A stretch of DNA of 64,000 nucleotides from Dendrolimus kikuchii (taxonomy: Eukaryota; Arthropoda; Insecta; Lepidoptera; Lasiocampidae), in NCBI GenBank assembly GCA_019925095.2, contig CM034403.1, forward strand, positions 981,001 to 1,045,000, given 5' to 3'. Shown one piece after another: positions 10,125 to 19,330 of this stretch. Each line of letters begins with the position of its first letter. Positions within the stretch are counted from its first letter, which is position 1. A program made the position numbers and the translations under genes. The notes beneath the pieces are model-generated. The model was not told the origin of the DNA. It worked only from the letters and a program-made list of their open reading frames with translations, and made no database searches.

Positions 10125-10517
10125 ATGTCTTCTATAGAAAGTCTGCTGCAACAGGTGAAGGATCTACAGGATCAATTGTCAAAAAGCACGTCACGCATTC
10201 CGGGGTACATTCCGACCGCAGAACCGCTGCCTATCGTTTCTTCCCCTTCGATCGCAGTGCCTGTTTCTTACACAAACCCATCGGATCTTGAGGTAATGAA
10301 GAAACAAGTAGATACCCTAACCAAAATATTTGACAAAATTGTCCTCCAGTCGCGTCATAGTTCTCGTTCCCGTACGAACAACAGACCGCGCTCTTCTTCC
10401 AACTCTGGTAACCGCATATGTTGGTATCATAAGAAGTTTAAGGCCAAGGCTCATAAATGCGTTCTGCCCTGCAAATATAATCACAATCAAAATTTAAACG
10501 CGATTCACAATCAGTAG
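10125..10517 (+). CDS. gag: gypsy-1 gag, internally reduced (130 aa)
   Basis: ATG at 10125 opens a frame with a short heptad-like start (residues 1-20), a proline/serine linker, a second helical stretch ([19 protein letters not shown], about 57-75), an Arg/Ser-rich basic segment (80-97) and a C-terminal [18 protein letters not shown] (about 99-116). CWYH...C..PC is a known C-terminal signature of gag in many invertebrate gypsy elements. Related gags are usually two to three times longer and contain a capsid-like domain between the two helical parts; here it is absent with the frame kept, so an internal in-frame deletion is likely. The frame ends at TAG 10515-10517, overlapping pol. Confidence 0.75.
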   Translation: MSSIESLLQQVKDLQDQLSKSTSRIPGYIPTAEPLPIVSSPSIAVPVSYTNPSDLEVMKKQVDTLTKIFDKIVLQSRHSSRSRTNNRPRSSSNSGNRICWYHKKFKAKAHKCVLPCKYNHNQNLNAIHNQ

Positions 10518-10552
10518 TGACGGCGACTGATTGTGCTACACCCGGCCGTCGT
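10493..10552 (+). promoter_or_regulatory. programmed -1 ribosomal frameshift signal (slippery site plus pseudoknot)
   Basis: TTTAAAC at 10493-10499 is in gag phase T TTA AAC, a canonical X XXY YYZ heptamer. After a 6-nt spacer, CACAATCAGT (10506-10515) pairs perfectly with ACTGATTGTG (10526-10535). Loop bases GACGGC (10519-10524) pair with GCCGTC (10545-10550), giving an H-type pseudoknot with a 10-bp and a 6-bp stem. Slippage by -1 puts ribosomes in the pol frame, which is open from 10481. All pairings are read directly from the sequence; activity is inferred. Confidence 0.85.
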
Positions 10553-13500
10553 TTATTTGTGACTGATTTGTCTGGAACCAACAGTCGATTTCTGATTGAC
10601 ACTGGTTCCGACATTAGTTGTTACCCGCGTACTCTACGCAAAGGAAGACATATAGCTTCTTCCAATTTTGATGTTTCCGCGGCTAACGGAATTCCCATAA
10701 AAACATACGGCTCTATATCTCTTTGTATAAATTTAGGGTTACGCCGGGATTTCAGGTGGAATTTCGTGGTAGCCGACGTAAACACGCCAATAATCGGCTC
10801 TGACTTTTTGGCATATTTTAATTTACTGCCAGATTGGCGCAACCAGCGTCTGTTAGATGGTACCACACGTTTGTCTGTCACCGCTATCGTCGCGGACACT
10901 TCTCAGACAAGTATTAAGACTATAATAAGCGGCAATTCCACCTATTTAGATCTCCTGAAAGAATTCCCGGATATTACACGACCCCCTGGTGTTAATAGGG
11001 TTGTCAAACACACAACCGTACACCACATCCTCACCACAGATGGTTCACCTCTAGCATGCCGCCCTTGCCGCCTTGCGGCGCAAAAACTTCAGGTTGCGAA
11101 GAAGGAATTCGAGGACATGCTGGCCTGCGGTACAGCACGACCGTCCAAAAGCCCTTGGTCCTCGCCTTTGCACCTGGCAAAGAAGGGCGAGAATGGGTGG
11201 AGACCCTGTGGGGATTATCGTGCTTTAAACGCCCGCACCATCCCAGACTCTTATCCTGTCCGTCACATAGGTGACTTTGGCCAAGACTTGGCTGGTTCTA
11301 CCATCTTTTCGGTGTTAGACCTGGTCAAGGCATACCAGCAAATCCCCGTTCATCCGGATGACATCTGCAAAACGGCCATCACCACTCCATTCGGGTTATT
11401 TGAGTTCCCGTATATGACATTTGGACTTCGAAATGCTGGGCAGACCTTCCAAAGGTTTATAGACGAGGTTGTGCGTGGTTTAAATTTTTGTTTCCCATAC
11501 GTTGATGACATTTTGGTGTTCTCCCGTAATCCCCAGGATCACGCTGAACACCTTCGCGTTCTCTTCAAACGCCTGTCAGATTATGGGGTAGTTATCAATT
11601 CATCTAAGTGTGTTTTTGGCGCTGATGAAGTTAAATTTCTTGGGCATTGGATTTCTAAAGATGGCATTCGACCACCAGCTGAAAGGATTCAAGCTTTGCG
11701 GGAGTTTCCCCTACCGAAGACGGTTGAGGGCTTGCGCAGGTTCCTCGGCATGCTAAATTTTTACCGCCGTTTTATCCCGAAGGCTGCTGAGCTACAAGCC
11801 CCTTTGATCAACATGCTGGCTGATTCTCAGTTAAAGGGTCCCAAACCAGTTCCTTGGACTACTGACACTATTCAGGCTTTCCAGAACTGCAAAGACCATC
11901 TTGTCAATATCACTCTTTTAGCCCATCCAGATCCCACTGCAAAATTAGGCTTATTCACAGACGCATCTTGTAGCCATGTCGGTGCTTGTCTCCAACAACG
12001 TGTTGGAGATGTCTGGCAGCCTCTTGCTTTCTTTAGCAAGAAGCTTACCCCTCGCCAGACAACGTGGCCTGCGTATTACCGTGAGCTTCTTGCGGTGTAC
12101 GAGGCTGTTCAGCATTTTCGACATGTTTTGGAGGCACAGCATGTGACGATCTACACTGATCATAAGCCCTTAATATATGCATTCCTTCAGAGGCGCGAAA
12201 AATTACCTCCTCCACAGCTAAACCAACTTTCATTCATCTCTCAATTTACCACTGACATTTTACATATTAAAGGTCAGGATAATGTGGTTGCGGATGCAAT
12301 GTCTCGCGTTGAAGCTATAACATTGGAGGAGGAATATGACACTTTAGCCAAGTCACAGGAGTCTGATGAAGAGTTAGCCAAGTTGTTGACTGAAGGTTCC
12401 AGTCTCAAGTTAGCTAAAATTAACATTCCTGGTACAAAGTTCGCAATAATATGCGACACCTCAAGAGGTAAGGCTCGTCCTTTTATTCCTCGTGACTTGC
12501 GTCGTGCTATTTTTAATAGGCTTCACAATTTAAGCCATCCGGGCATACGAGCGACCACAAAACTGGTTACTGACCGCTATGTTTGGCCGTCGATAAACAA
12601 GAACTGTCGAGAGTGGACGCGTTCTTGCCTCGATTGCCAACGCTGCAAGGTTACCCGCCATATTTCCACTCCGGTTGGTACCTTTACCACACCCACTCAG
12701 CGTTTCCGCCATGTCCATGTGGATATAGTTGGCCCCCTTCCACATAGCAAGGGCTTTCAATACTGCCTTACTGCTGTCGATAGGTTCACCAGGTGGCCTG
12801 AAGCCTGGCCTATGGTTGGAATCACAGCTGAGGAAGTGGCCGAGACCTTCTTCAGGGAGTGGATAGCTCGCTATGGCGTGCCTCAAATTATTACCACCGA
12901 TCAAGGCCGCCAGTTCGAATCTGCTCTTTTTCGAGCTTTACTGCAATTATGCTCTATCAAGCGCGTTCGTACCACGAGTTATCACCCGTGTGCGAATGGC
13001 CTTGTTGAGCGCATGCATCGGCAACTTAAAGCCGCAATCATGTGCCGCCAAGAGTCCTGGGTTTTATCATTACCCATAGTGCTCCTCGGCATGCGTTCTG
13101 CGCTAAAGGAGGACCTACAAGCTTCTTCCGCCGAGTTAGTGTACGGGGAACCCCTGTGCCTACCCGGAGAATTTCTTGCTCCCTCGCAGACTCCCAACTC
13201 AACTGTGGACGCTTCCGCCTTCGTATCCCAGCTTCGCCGCCACATGGCACAGCTGAAGCCTGTTCCTGGCTCACGTCATGGGCAGAAGTCCACTTTCATT
13301 TTCAAGGACATAAACAATGCTTCTCATGTTTGGTTGCGCGACGACACAGTTCGCCATAGTCTCCAGCCTCCGTATAAAGGTCCATACAGGGTTCTTAGCC
13401 GGAAGGACAAAACTTTAACAATCGCCATCGGAGACAGGAATGCGGTTGTCAGCATGGACCGTGTCAAACCCGCGTACCAAGTGGTTGACGACTCTCCATT

Positions 13501-13630
13501 TTCGGTCACAGTCGCATCTCCATCTCCACCTTCACCTCCCACCCAACAACAGAACACCACAGACAACAAGAAACCCTACACAACTCGGTCTGGTAGGACA
13601 GTCACGTTCAAGTTACCATTTGGTTCGTAG
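10517..13630 (+). CDS. pol: gypsy-1 pol polyprotein (protease, RT, RNase H, integrase)
   Basis: The first codon given is GTG, but the frame is open back to 10481 and is most likely entered by -1 frameshifting from gag, not by initiation. Protease: DTGS at residues 28-31. RT: LDL with D268 and YVDD at 328-331. RNase H: D482, E523, D548 and a D593-bearing ADAMS. Integrase: H670/H674 and C704/C707 zinc motif, catalytic D736, D795 and E831, then a GPY-type module near QPPYKGPYR. All catalytic residues are present and no stop or frameshift occurs over 3.1 kb. Proteins of this class copy the element RNA into DNA in cytoplasmic particles and insert it in the nucleus. It ends at TAG 13628-13630. Confidence 0.95.
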   Translation: MTATDCATPGRRLFVTDLSGTNSRFLIDTGSDISCYPRTLRKGRHIASSNFDVSAANGIPIKTYGSISLCINLGLRRDFRWNFVVADVNTPIIGSDFLAYFNLLPDWRNQRLLDGTTRLSVTAIVADTSQTSIKTIISGNSTYLDLLKEFPDITRPPGVNRVVKHTTVHHILTTDGSPLACRPCRLAAQKLQVAKKEFEDMLACGTARPSKSPWSSPLHLAKKGENGWRPCGDYRALNARTIPDSYPVRHIGDFGQDLAGSTIFSVLDLVKAYQQIPVHPDDICKTAITTPFGLFEFPYMTFGLRNAGQTFQRFIDEVVRGLNFCFPYVDDILVFSRNPQDHAEHLRVLFKRLSDYGVVINSSKCVFGADEVKFLGHWISKDGIRPPAERIQALREFPLPKTVEGLRRFLGMLNFYRRFIPKAAELQAPLINMLADSQLKGPKPVPWTTDTIQAFQNCKDHLVNITLLAHPDPTAKLGLFTDASCSHVGACLQQRVGDVWQPLAFFSKKLTPRQTTWPAYYRELLAVYEAVQHFRHVLEAQHVTIYTDHKPLIYAFLQRREKLPPPQLNQLSFISQFTTDILHIKGQDNVVADAMSRVEAITLEEEYDTLAKSQESDEELAKLLTEGSSLKLAKINIPGTKFAIICDTSRGKARPFIPRDLRRAIFNRLHNLSHPGIRATTKLVTDRYVWPSINKNCREWTRSCLDCQRCKVTRHISTPVGTFTTPTQRFRHVHVDIVGPLPHSKGFQYCLTAVDRFTRWPEAWPMVGITAEEVAETFFREWIARYGVPQIITTDQGRQFESALFRALLQLCSIKRVRTTSYHPCANGLVERMHRQLKAAIMCRQESWVLSLPIVLLGMRSALKEDLQASSAELVYGEPLCLPGEFLAPSQTPNSTVDASAFVSQLRRHMAQLKPVPGSRHGQKSTFIFKDINNASHVWLRDDTVRHSLQPPYKGPYRVLSRKDKTLTIAIGDRNAVVSMDRVKPAYQVVDDSPFSVTVASPSPPSPPTQQQNTTDNKKPYTTRSGRTVTFKLPFGS

Positions 13631-13719
13631 GCCCTTCATCTGTTGCTGTGCTTGTTAGTTATTAAATTTTTTACTATTGTAATAATTAGTTTTTTTTAAG
13701 TTCTTCTTTTTGTCTCCGT

Positions 13720-13729
13720 GGGGGGGTGG
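13720..13729 (+). promoter_or_regulatory. polypurine tract of gypsy-1
   Basis: GGGGGGGTGG lies directly before the 3' LTR, the expected position of the plus-strand primer. One T interrupts the purine run. Confidence 0.65.
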
Positions 13730-13945
13730 TGTGGCGAAACAAACCTGTTCGCCTACTGCCTGGCAGGCAAGATTAAATGTTTTTATAATTGACAACTGTG
13801 TTGTCACATTAGACACCAAAGAAAATTAGTCACAAAAATGTACAGAATTCAATCCCTTTAAATCCGAATATATATTTTATATTGCTACGTTCGGCAATGT
13901 AAATATCATATAAAAAATTATATACTTTGAAAATGAACGGGTTAT
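13730..13945 (+). repeat. 3' LTR of gypsy-1, truncated
   Basis: It matches the 5' LTR from TGTGGCGAAAC to GAACGGGTTAT, then the last part is missing. About 20 differences were counted by eye over roughly 216 bp. Confidence 0.85.
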
Positions 13946-14116
13946 GTCGTTGTGCAGGTTGCATCACGATGTTTTCCTTCACAGTTGTTAGCACGTGGTA
14001 ATTATGACAATATGCATATTAGGTCAGAAAACTGCTTAAGTGGTGCATGCGTTCCGGCCAGATCGAATCCGCGCCCTTTGAGTTTGGACGACTACTCTCG
14101 CTAAGACGCTACCATG
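13946..14116 (+). repeat. dispersed repeat (GTTGCATCACGATGTTTTCC type)
   Basis: The motif GCATCACGATGTTTTCCTTC is one I associate with a common lepidopteran repeat. A GATCGAATCC near 14060 resembles a B box, so a SINE relation is possible. Confidence 0.35.
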
Positions 14117-14413
14117 ACTTACATACATACCTTCACGCCAGTTCCCTTGCGGGGCAGGCACGTACAACAGAGCGCCATTCAGGCTTATTCTTACACACCT
14201 CACTTGCTTTTTTGACATTCATAACTCTTTTCATGCACGCTCGTTTGTTCTTAAGGCTCCTGACATCACCTTCTGCTAGTTCACGATCAATTTGATCATG
14301 GAAGGTGTGTAGTGGCCTTCCACGACTTCTGCATCCATCCACTTTTGCATTGTATATCTGTTTAGTCATTCTTTCATAATGCATTCTTTCCACATGCCCG
14401 AACCACCGGAGCA
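14117..14413 (-). repeat. family A LINE 3' end
   Basis: The tail is at the left. The RT-derived minus-strand frame is open from RWFGHVERMHYERM to the terminal ARELA. The copy stops after ATGCTCCGG, where unrelated sequence begins. Confidence 0.8.
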
Positions 14414-14659
14414 TGACTTCTTAGTAAAATATAGAAGCTTTCGAAAATAAACAAGCGTCTCAATAAACAGTCTTATCCGGGATTTGTTAATAAAAGCAAC
14501 TGATTCGCTCCACTTGGCCAATTCGGAGATAAGCTGCCAAGTTTTTGTGTCCAGGGATGAGCCGGCGAGTGTTTTGACTGGGATTATATTCGAGGCGATA
14601 TTATGAAGTATGTAAGCTACTTCAGACGGTCCAAAAGCAGGCAGACATTGAGCATACAA
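14414..14659 (-). other. coding-like open frame of unknown origin
   Basis: The minus strand is open for about 82 codons reading from MYAQCLPAFGPSEVAYIL through SSLDTKTWQLISELAKW to LYFTKKS. Composition and hydrophobic patterning look protein-like, but I do not recognise the family. It could be part of a transposon protein or a captured exon. It abuts family A and is followed upstream by direct repeat K. Confidence 0.35.
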
Positions 14660-14693
14660 ATTTTGAGATGTTTGTATTGCGAGTAGTGTAGAT

Positions 14694-14800
14694 TTAGTTT
14701 ATTTTTGACAAAACGGCTAAAGACCTAAACACAAGTTGCATATCAATAGCGGATTTAATAATTGCCAGGCCGTAAAGAAAGACAGATGATATACAAATAA
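14694..14800 (+). repeat. direct repeat K, copy 1
   Basis: About 95 bp from TTTTTGACAAAACGGCTAAAG to GACAGATGATATACAAAT recur at 15430-15530 in the same orientation with few differences. Function unknown. Confidence 0.65.
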
Positions 14801-14824
14801 ATTTATATTTTTATTAAATGTATA

Positions 14825-14960
14825 CAACAAGAGACCGGAAGGCTGGAGCTTACGCTCAAAGGATTAGCCTCTGCATCCAGCGAGGTAGTGCTGCCAGCCT
14901 TCTAGGTACAATGCCCAGCGGCAGTGGTCTGGTAGGGCTGGACGGGCTTTGATACAGGTT
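14825..14960 (+). pseudogene. LINE RT C-terminal fragment (SAASLLGTMP type)
   Basis: The plus strand reads DRKAGAY, ISLCIQRGSAASLLGTMPS and GLVGLDGL then a stop, the terminal codons of the LINE type also at 29175-29505 and 60285-60440. The 3' UTR is T-rich. Confidence 0.6.
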
Positions 14961-15088
14961 TTTTTATTTATTTTTAAGCTAGGTTTATTTATAGGATTGT
15001 CTTACTATTTATTACTTAGTTTATTTTTGTATTTAACCTAATTTTTAAGTTAGTTTAGCTTTTTTCCGTATCTGTTCAATTGTCAGAA

Positions 15089-15232
15089 GCCTTAAGAACA
15101 GACGAGCGTGCATGACAAGAGCTATGAATGTCAAAGAAACAAGTGAGGTGTGTAAGAATAAGCCTGAATGGCGCTCTGTTGTTCGTGCCTACCCCGCAAG
15201 GGAACTGGCGTGTAGTTATGTATGTATGTAAG
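15089..15232 (+). repeat. family A LINE 3' end
   Basis: The copy starts at the SLKNRRACM-encoding region and ends in (TATG)n. It shares the variant AGAGCTATGAATG with the copies at 16255 and 52970. Confidence 0.8.
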
Positions 15233-15429
15233 TTCAATTGTTATTTTTTCAATTAATATTACAAATATTTACACGAAAATATCCAAATGTATAAACTTTT
15301 TTTTATTGTTATAACAAACAAGTTGTCTGATAGTGGGCGCTAAAAACTGCAACGCAGTATTATACTACAGCAGTTGTTTGCAATACCGAATTATTTCTGC
15401 ACACTATGTTAATGATTTCGAATAAATGC

Positions 15430-15720
15430 TTTAGTTCTTTTTGACAAAACGGCTAAAGACTTAAAAACAAGTGGCATATCAACAGCGGATTTAATAATTG
15501 CCAGGCCGTAAAGAAAGACAGATGCTATACAAATTCAACGCATGGCGTCACCCCACTTCCATTATCAAAATATACAACACACAGACAGCACTTCAAGTCG
15601 TGAATAAGTGCACTTATTCCGCCCCCCGGCGTCGCCCGTCATACTGGCGGACATTAAACAGATTTGGCGATCATAAAACTCGAAGTAATTTGGATTCCTG
15701 TACAAGTTAGGGGTGCCCTT
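15430..15720 (+). repeat. direct repeat K, copy 2, with extended right side
   Basis: The first 95 bp match copy 1. The following 190 bp (a 70-codon open frame through RRPSYWRTLNRFGDHK) have no match in copy 1 and were not recognised. The frame could be chance. Confidence 0.45.
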
Positions 15721-15779
15721 CTCTATTTAGCAGAATGTTTGGGTTTGTGTCGTTATGTTGATTGAAATTTTAACTTATG

Positions 15780-15990
15780 ATAGTATTTCAAATTCAAATT
15801 CAAATTCAAAAGTTTTTATTCAAAATAAGTTCCACTGGAGAACACTTTTTGAAGGTCATACATGTGAGTTAAAATTTAATTTTTACTTCCTATTCTTTGT
15901 ACACCGCTTCGCAACGTGTTGATGCTGTAAAGGAGAAGAAGCGGCAAGAAACTCCCCAGCAACACGTCTAGCTAAATATTGTTTTTCTTT
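15780..15990 (+). repeat. lepidopteran LINE-tail-like repeat with (TTCAAA)n head
   Basis: A short TTCAAA tandem run at 15788-15812 precedes TTTTTATTCAAAATAAG. The segment at 15900-15980 (CGCTTCGCAACGTGTTG, AGAAGAAGCGGC) resembles, in reverse, part of the Penelope-like 3' region at 16950-17000, so the two share sequence. Confidence 0.45.
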
Positions 15991-16254
15991 ATATTTCATA
16001 TTCTATTTATATCTCAAATCCTTTTTTTTATAAGTTCCGTACAGAAGTATGTTAAAGAATTACTTTTTGAAGAATTAATGGAGTTGTAGCAAACAATGCA
16101 TACTCAATAAGAGCAAGACAATAAAAGGTAAGAAAAATAATGTTATAGTTATAATAATGACATGACGTGCTAAAATGTTATGCTGCAATATGTCCCCATA
16201 AATTCCTTACAAGCTTGGCAAGATAAAAACGTTATACAAAATTTGGTATAAGAG

Positions 16255-16478
16255 GATGGATGCAGAAGTCGTGGAAGGCCACGACACACCTTCCATGATC
16301 AAATTGATCGTGTACTAGCAGAAGGTGATGTCAGGAGCCTTAAGAACAGACGAGCGTGCATGACAAGAGCTATGAATGCCAAAGAAGCAAGTGAGGTGTG
16401 TAAGAATAAGCCTAAATGGCGCTCTGTTGTCCGTGCCTACCCCGCAAGGGAACTGGCATGAAATTATGTATGTATGTA
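16255..16478 (+). repeat. family A LINE 3' end
   Basis: It starts in the DGCRSRGRP-encoding region and runs to a TATG tail. Sequence is close to consensus. Confidence 0.8.
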
Positions 16479-16509
16479 GTATAAGAGGTTAGAGCGAGCT
16501 GCTATGTAA

Positions 16510-17250
16510 ATGAATTTTTGTCATTTAAGTATTCAGTATTACACAGAATACATTGCTGACATGAAACACATAAGGTCTACAAAGTCTGCGATCAGTGAAC
16601 ACACGCTGGGTAAACCCAACCACTACATCAGATTCGATAAACCACAAATCCTCGCGAAAGAGAATCGTTTCATATCTAGAATGATGCGTGAGGCTATTGA
16701 AATCAAAAAACACCCACATTTCAATACAGATGATGGTTGGCAAGTACCACCTGTTTGAGATCCGATCATCAAAACTATTAAGACCCAAACCCAGCAAAAA
16801 CCAACTGCCAGACCTCAAGACACTGTGAGCTCTTTCTGCGTGCAACGGAACTCAAACCAACTTGATTGATAATTTATTTTTATTTTACCTCCCACCCATT
16901 TTAATATTATAAAAAATATAAGAGCTAGGTATGTTTGCTGAAGACTTTTTTGCGCCGCTTCTTCTCTTCAAGCCACAACATGTTGCGAAGCGGTGGTAAA
17001 TTAGACTAGGCTCCCATAGATTAAATGATAACCATAAAAAATTAAAACTAAATAATTAAAATGAACAAGTTGGCGGCAGGCTAAATTAAACTTTAATTAA
17101 GTAAGAATATTGACTCATTGAGTCTTGACATCTTTGTCTTCCGTTATCACGGCTACTGAAAAGTGGCCAAAACGTCGGAATAATCAAAATCAAATAAATT
17201 ACCGCGCTTAAAAGCGTTGAAACGTAGTTTTATTATGTATACTAGCCACG
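16510..17250 (+). mobile_element. Penelope-like element, 3' part
   Basis: The segment carries the end of an endonuclease-like frame and a 380-bp 3' region with the hairpin and the motif AAAGTGGCCAAAACGTCGG. The 3' region is shared with 2598-2998, the array units at 34507-36660 and 61360-61573. Penelope-like elements encode an RT plus a GIY-YIG endonuclease; the RT is not present here. Confidence 0.65.
16549..16869 (+). pseudogene. Penelope GIY-YIG endonuclease C-terminus
   Basis: The frame reads SAISEHTLGKPNHYIRFDK, then MMREAIEIKKHPHFN, DGWQVPPV, a stop at 16756-16758 and on to TARPQDTVSSFC before a second stop near 16869. The EHxL, REAIEI and HFN-D-GW motifs are typical of the C-terminal part of Penelope endonucleases. 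The first stop is probably a TGG-to-TGA change. Confidence 0.65.
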
Positions 17251-17339
17251 AAAACTTACGAAAATATGATGATTATCTCTTTTTAGTGTCACTTTTTTGT
17301 TTCATCGATTTCCAAATCACAACGATTCTAAAGAAGGCG

Positions 17340-17422
17340 GCCTTTGGGGTTGAGCGGGCTAAGCTTTTGCGGGCGTACCTCACTGCAACGCCGAGGCTCC
17401 GAGTTCAATTCCTGGTGTGGTA
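17340..17422 (+). repeat. tRNA-like SINE head fragment
   Basis: TTGAGCGGGCTAAGC resembles an A box and GAGTTCAATTCCTGG resembles a B box, about 50 bp apart. The downstream body is replaced by a LINE tail. Confidence 0.4.
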
Positions 17423-17526
17423 TTTTTTTTTATAGCCTTAAGTAGGCAAACATGCAGACGGCCCACCTGATAGAAAGTGGTTACCGTCGCCTATGGACGT
17501 TTGCAACACCAGGGGTGTCACCAACA
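17423..17526 (-). repeat. LINE 3' tail fragment related to family B
   Basis: On the minus strand it reads through GGGCCGTCTGCATGTTTGCC to a poly(A), with the same motif order as family B but clear divergence. Confidence 0.5.
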
Positions 17527-18036
17527 CGTTGCCGACCTCGAAGAAATTAAATTTGGGAAACGAATTTTCTCCGATTTTTGCTATGGTCTGGGTATCTGGG
17601 TTCGGCTCCAGAGTAATCCGTTGTATATTACCCGTAAAACAAGCGTAACTTGTTTAATTTGGGAATATACAACGGTGTTTGTCTGCCGATTACTTCAAAA
17701 TGTAAATAAATATTTTTGTCATGTGAAAATCCAGGCGCTGACACTAGTATCATCAGCAAAGGGGAGAGCTGAAGGGAAGCGCACAATTTTATTTATGAGT
17801 AGTCTATGGCGTCGTAGCGTTAGTAATGTGTGAGTAAAAACGATTTTACTATCCCATTTCAACACAACGTTATGGCGCCTTAAGGAGGATACAGAGAAAC
17901 CGAAATGTGTGCTGGGACACATAGTAGAAGTGAAACTTCAACGGACAAGTGGCAAAACGAATGGCAACGGACAAGTGGCAAAACGAATTGCAACTATAAC
18001 TATTTCAAATTGGACAAATACATTAACAATCTATGG
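17527..18036. other. unassigned DNA with a repeat of 62200-62270
   Basis: The part 17900-17960 (AAATGTGTGCTGGGACACATAG, AAGTGAAACTTCAACGGA) recurs at 62205-62255. A 21-bp unit ending GGCAAAACGAAT is doubled at 17940-17990. The rest is unassigned. Confidence 0.4.
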
Positions 18037-18058
18037 ATATATACATATATATATACAC

Positions 18059-18110
<52 letters not shown>

Positions 18111-18127
18111 GTATATGTATATATATA
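18037..18127 (+). repeat. (TA)n/(TATG)n microsatellite
   Basis: A TA-dinucleotide run with TATATG variants at the right end. Confidence 0.95.
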
Positions 18128-18261
18128 GAATAGAAAACACTATTGATCACCAAAAAAATAATTACAATAATTTTACAACAAAACAACCAGGCAACCTGAC
18201 TCAGAGGATACTTTTAACAACTTATGTTTAGGTATAATTAAATTAAAAAGAAGTAAAATAA

Positions 18262-18842
18262 TGGGTTGGGGAAAAAGTCTTTTCGCTTATAGTATGTATG
18301 AACTTGTAATAAGATCTCTTTGGCTTATACCATTTGTACTTGGCTGGTTTTGGTATCATTAAGAAGTTTTAATTTTAAAGAAGACAATTCCAAATTCAAA
18401 TTAGGAAAATGTGTGATTTTCATTTGTTTTTCTTATTGTTAAAATGAGTGAATCTAATGAAGAAATTCGATAAATTTTAAAATTTTACTACAAAAAAGGT
18501 AAAATCCAACACAAGCCGCGAAAAAAAAATTGTGATGTTTATGGACCTAATGCAGTATCTGTGAGAGCAGCGCAAATTTGGTTTAAGCGTTTTCAATCCG
18601 GAAATTTTGATATCAAAGATGCAAGTCGCCCTGTTACGGACAAAATTGATGCCATTTTTGAAAAAGTGGAGCAAGATCGGCATATTAGTAGTTACGATGT
18701 AGCTGGAGAACTGGGAATTGACCACAAAACGGTTTTGGCGCATTGGAAAAAAGCTGGGTACACAAAAAAGCTCGATATTTGGGTGCCTCATGAGCTTACT
18801 GATAAAAACCTAATGAACCGTGTACTCATTTGTGATTCTTTA
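18262..18842 (+). pseudogene. mariner transposase, 5' part of element
   Basis: The left end GGGTTGGGGAAAAAGTC resembles a mariner inverted terminus. The frame starts MSESNEEIR, soon broken by stops, then is open from 18561: AAQIWFKRFQSGNFDIKDA, DIEKVEQDRH-like sequence, IDHKTVLAHWKKAGYTKK and the mariner signature WVPHEL. It stops at ICDSL, before the DDD catalytic part, where the gypsy-2 LTR begins. N-terminal helix-turn-helix DNA-binding region only, so inactive. Confidence 0.8.
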
Positions 18843-18843
18843 T

Positions 18844-18966
18844 GTCTTACATCGTTTATCCATAGACTACCTCTTTTCACTATATTTTGACACTGACATT
18901 TACAATATCAGGTTTATAAATTTAAAAAAGATAATGTGTGGCCTGGCTACCGAGTTGGAATGCGTC
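18844..18966 (-). repeat. 3' LTR of gypsy-2, truncated
   Basis: It matches 22503-22625 with two differences. On the minus strand its last about 50 bp are missing, cut at the junction with mariner. Confidence 0.7.
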
Positions 18967-18992
18967 TTCGAATCCCACACGGCTATCCTGCA

Positions 18993-19330
18993 TTATTCAT
19001 CTGACCCAGATGAATGTGATACTTCATCTTCATCGCCATTGGACCAGGGTTTCATCAAATCTGCTGAACTGGTGGTATTCATAGGTCCTTCACCATTGCC
19101 AATTTTCCTTACAACGTATCTGTCATTTTTCTTCTTCTCTATAATTTTATATGGTCCTAAATATTTCGGGTTTAACTTATATCCTTGTACAAATTGTGTT
19201 CTCTTAATCGCAACTAAATCTCCAATTTCGTACTGTATAGCTTGTGTTCTCTTTTTGTTATAAACTTTCCTATTTTCTTCCTGAATTTTCTGAATATTTT
19301 GCCTCGCCTTTCTATAAGTTCTAATCGTTG
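18993..19330 (-). pseudogene. gypsy-2 integrase C-terminal remnant
   Basis: In a different frame from the main open frame, the minus strand reads YRKARQNIQKIQEENRKVYN, then YEIGDLVAIKRTQF, NPKYLGPYKII and an acidic end up to a stop at 18993-18995. This is the usual post-core tail of gypsy integrases with the GPY module. It is joined to the integrase zinc region, so the whole D,D-E core between them has been deleted. Confidence 0.8.

Larger units (their letters stand above)
9392..13945 (+). mobile_element. gypsy-1: Ty3/gypsy LTR retrotransposon
   Basis: The element has two LTRs, a tRNA-Trp primer binding site, a short gag frame, a -1 frameshift signal, a 1037-codon pol and a polypurine tract. 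Pol order is protease, reverse transcriptase, RNase H, integrase, which defines Ty3/gypsy. The 3' LTR lacks about the last 17-20 bp and runs into another repeat. By eye the LTRs differ at about 8-10% of positions, yet pol has no break. The element is likely unable to make normal particles because gag is reduced. Confidence 0.92.

Noticed and set aside
18943..18985. A tRNA gene or SINE on the plus strand at the gypsy-2 LTR/pol border
   Set aside because: There are A-box-like and B-box-like matches, but they span the LTR boundary and no tRNA cloverleaf could be drawn.
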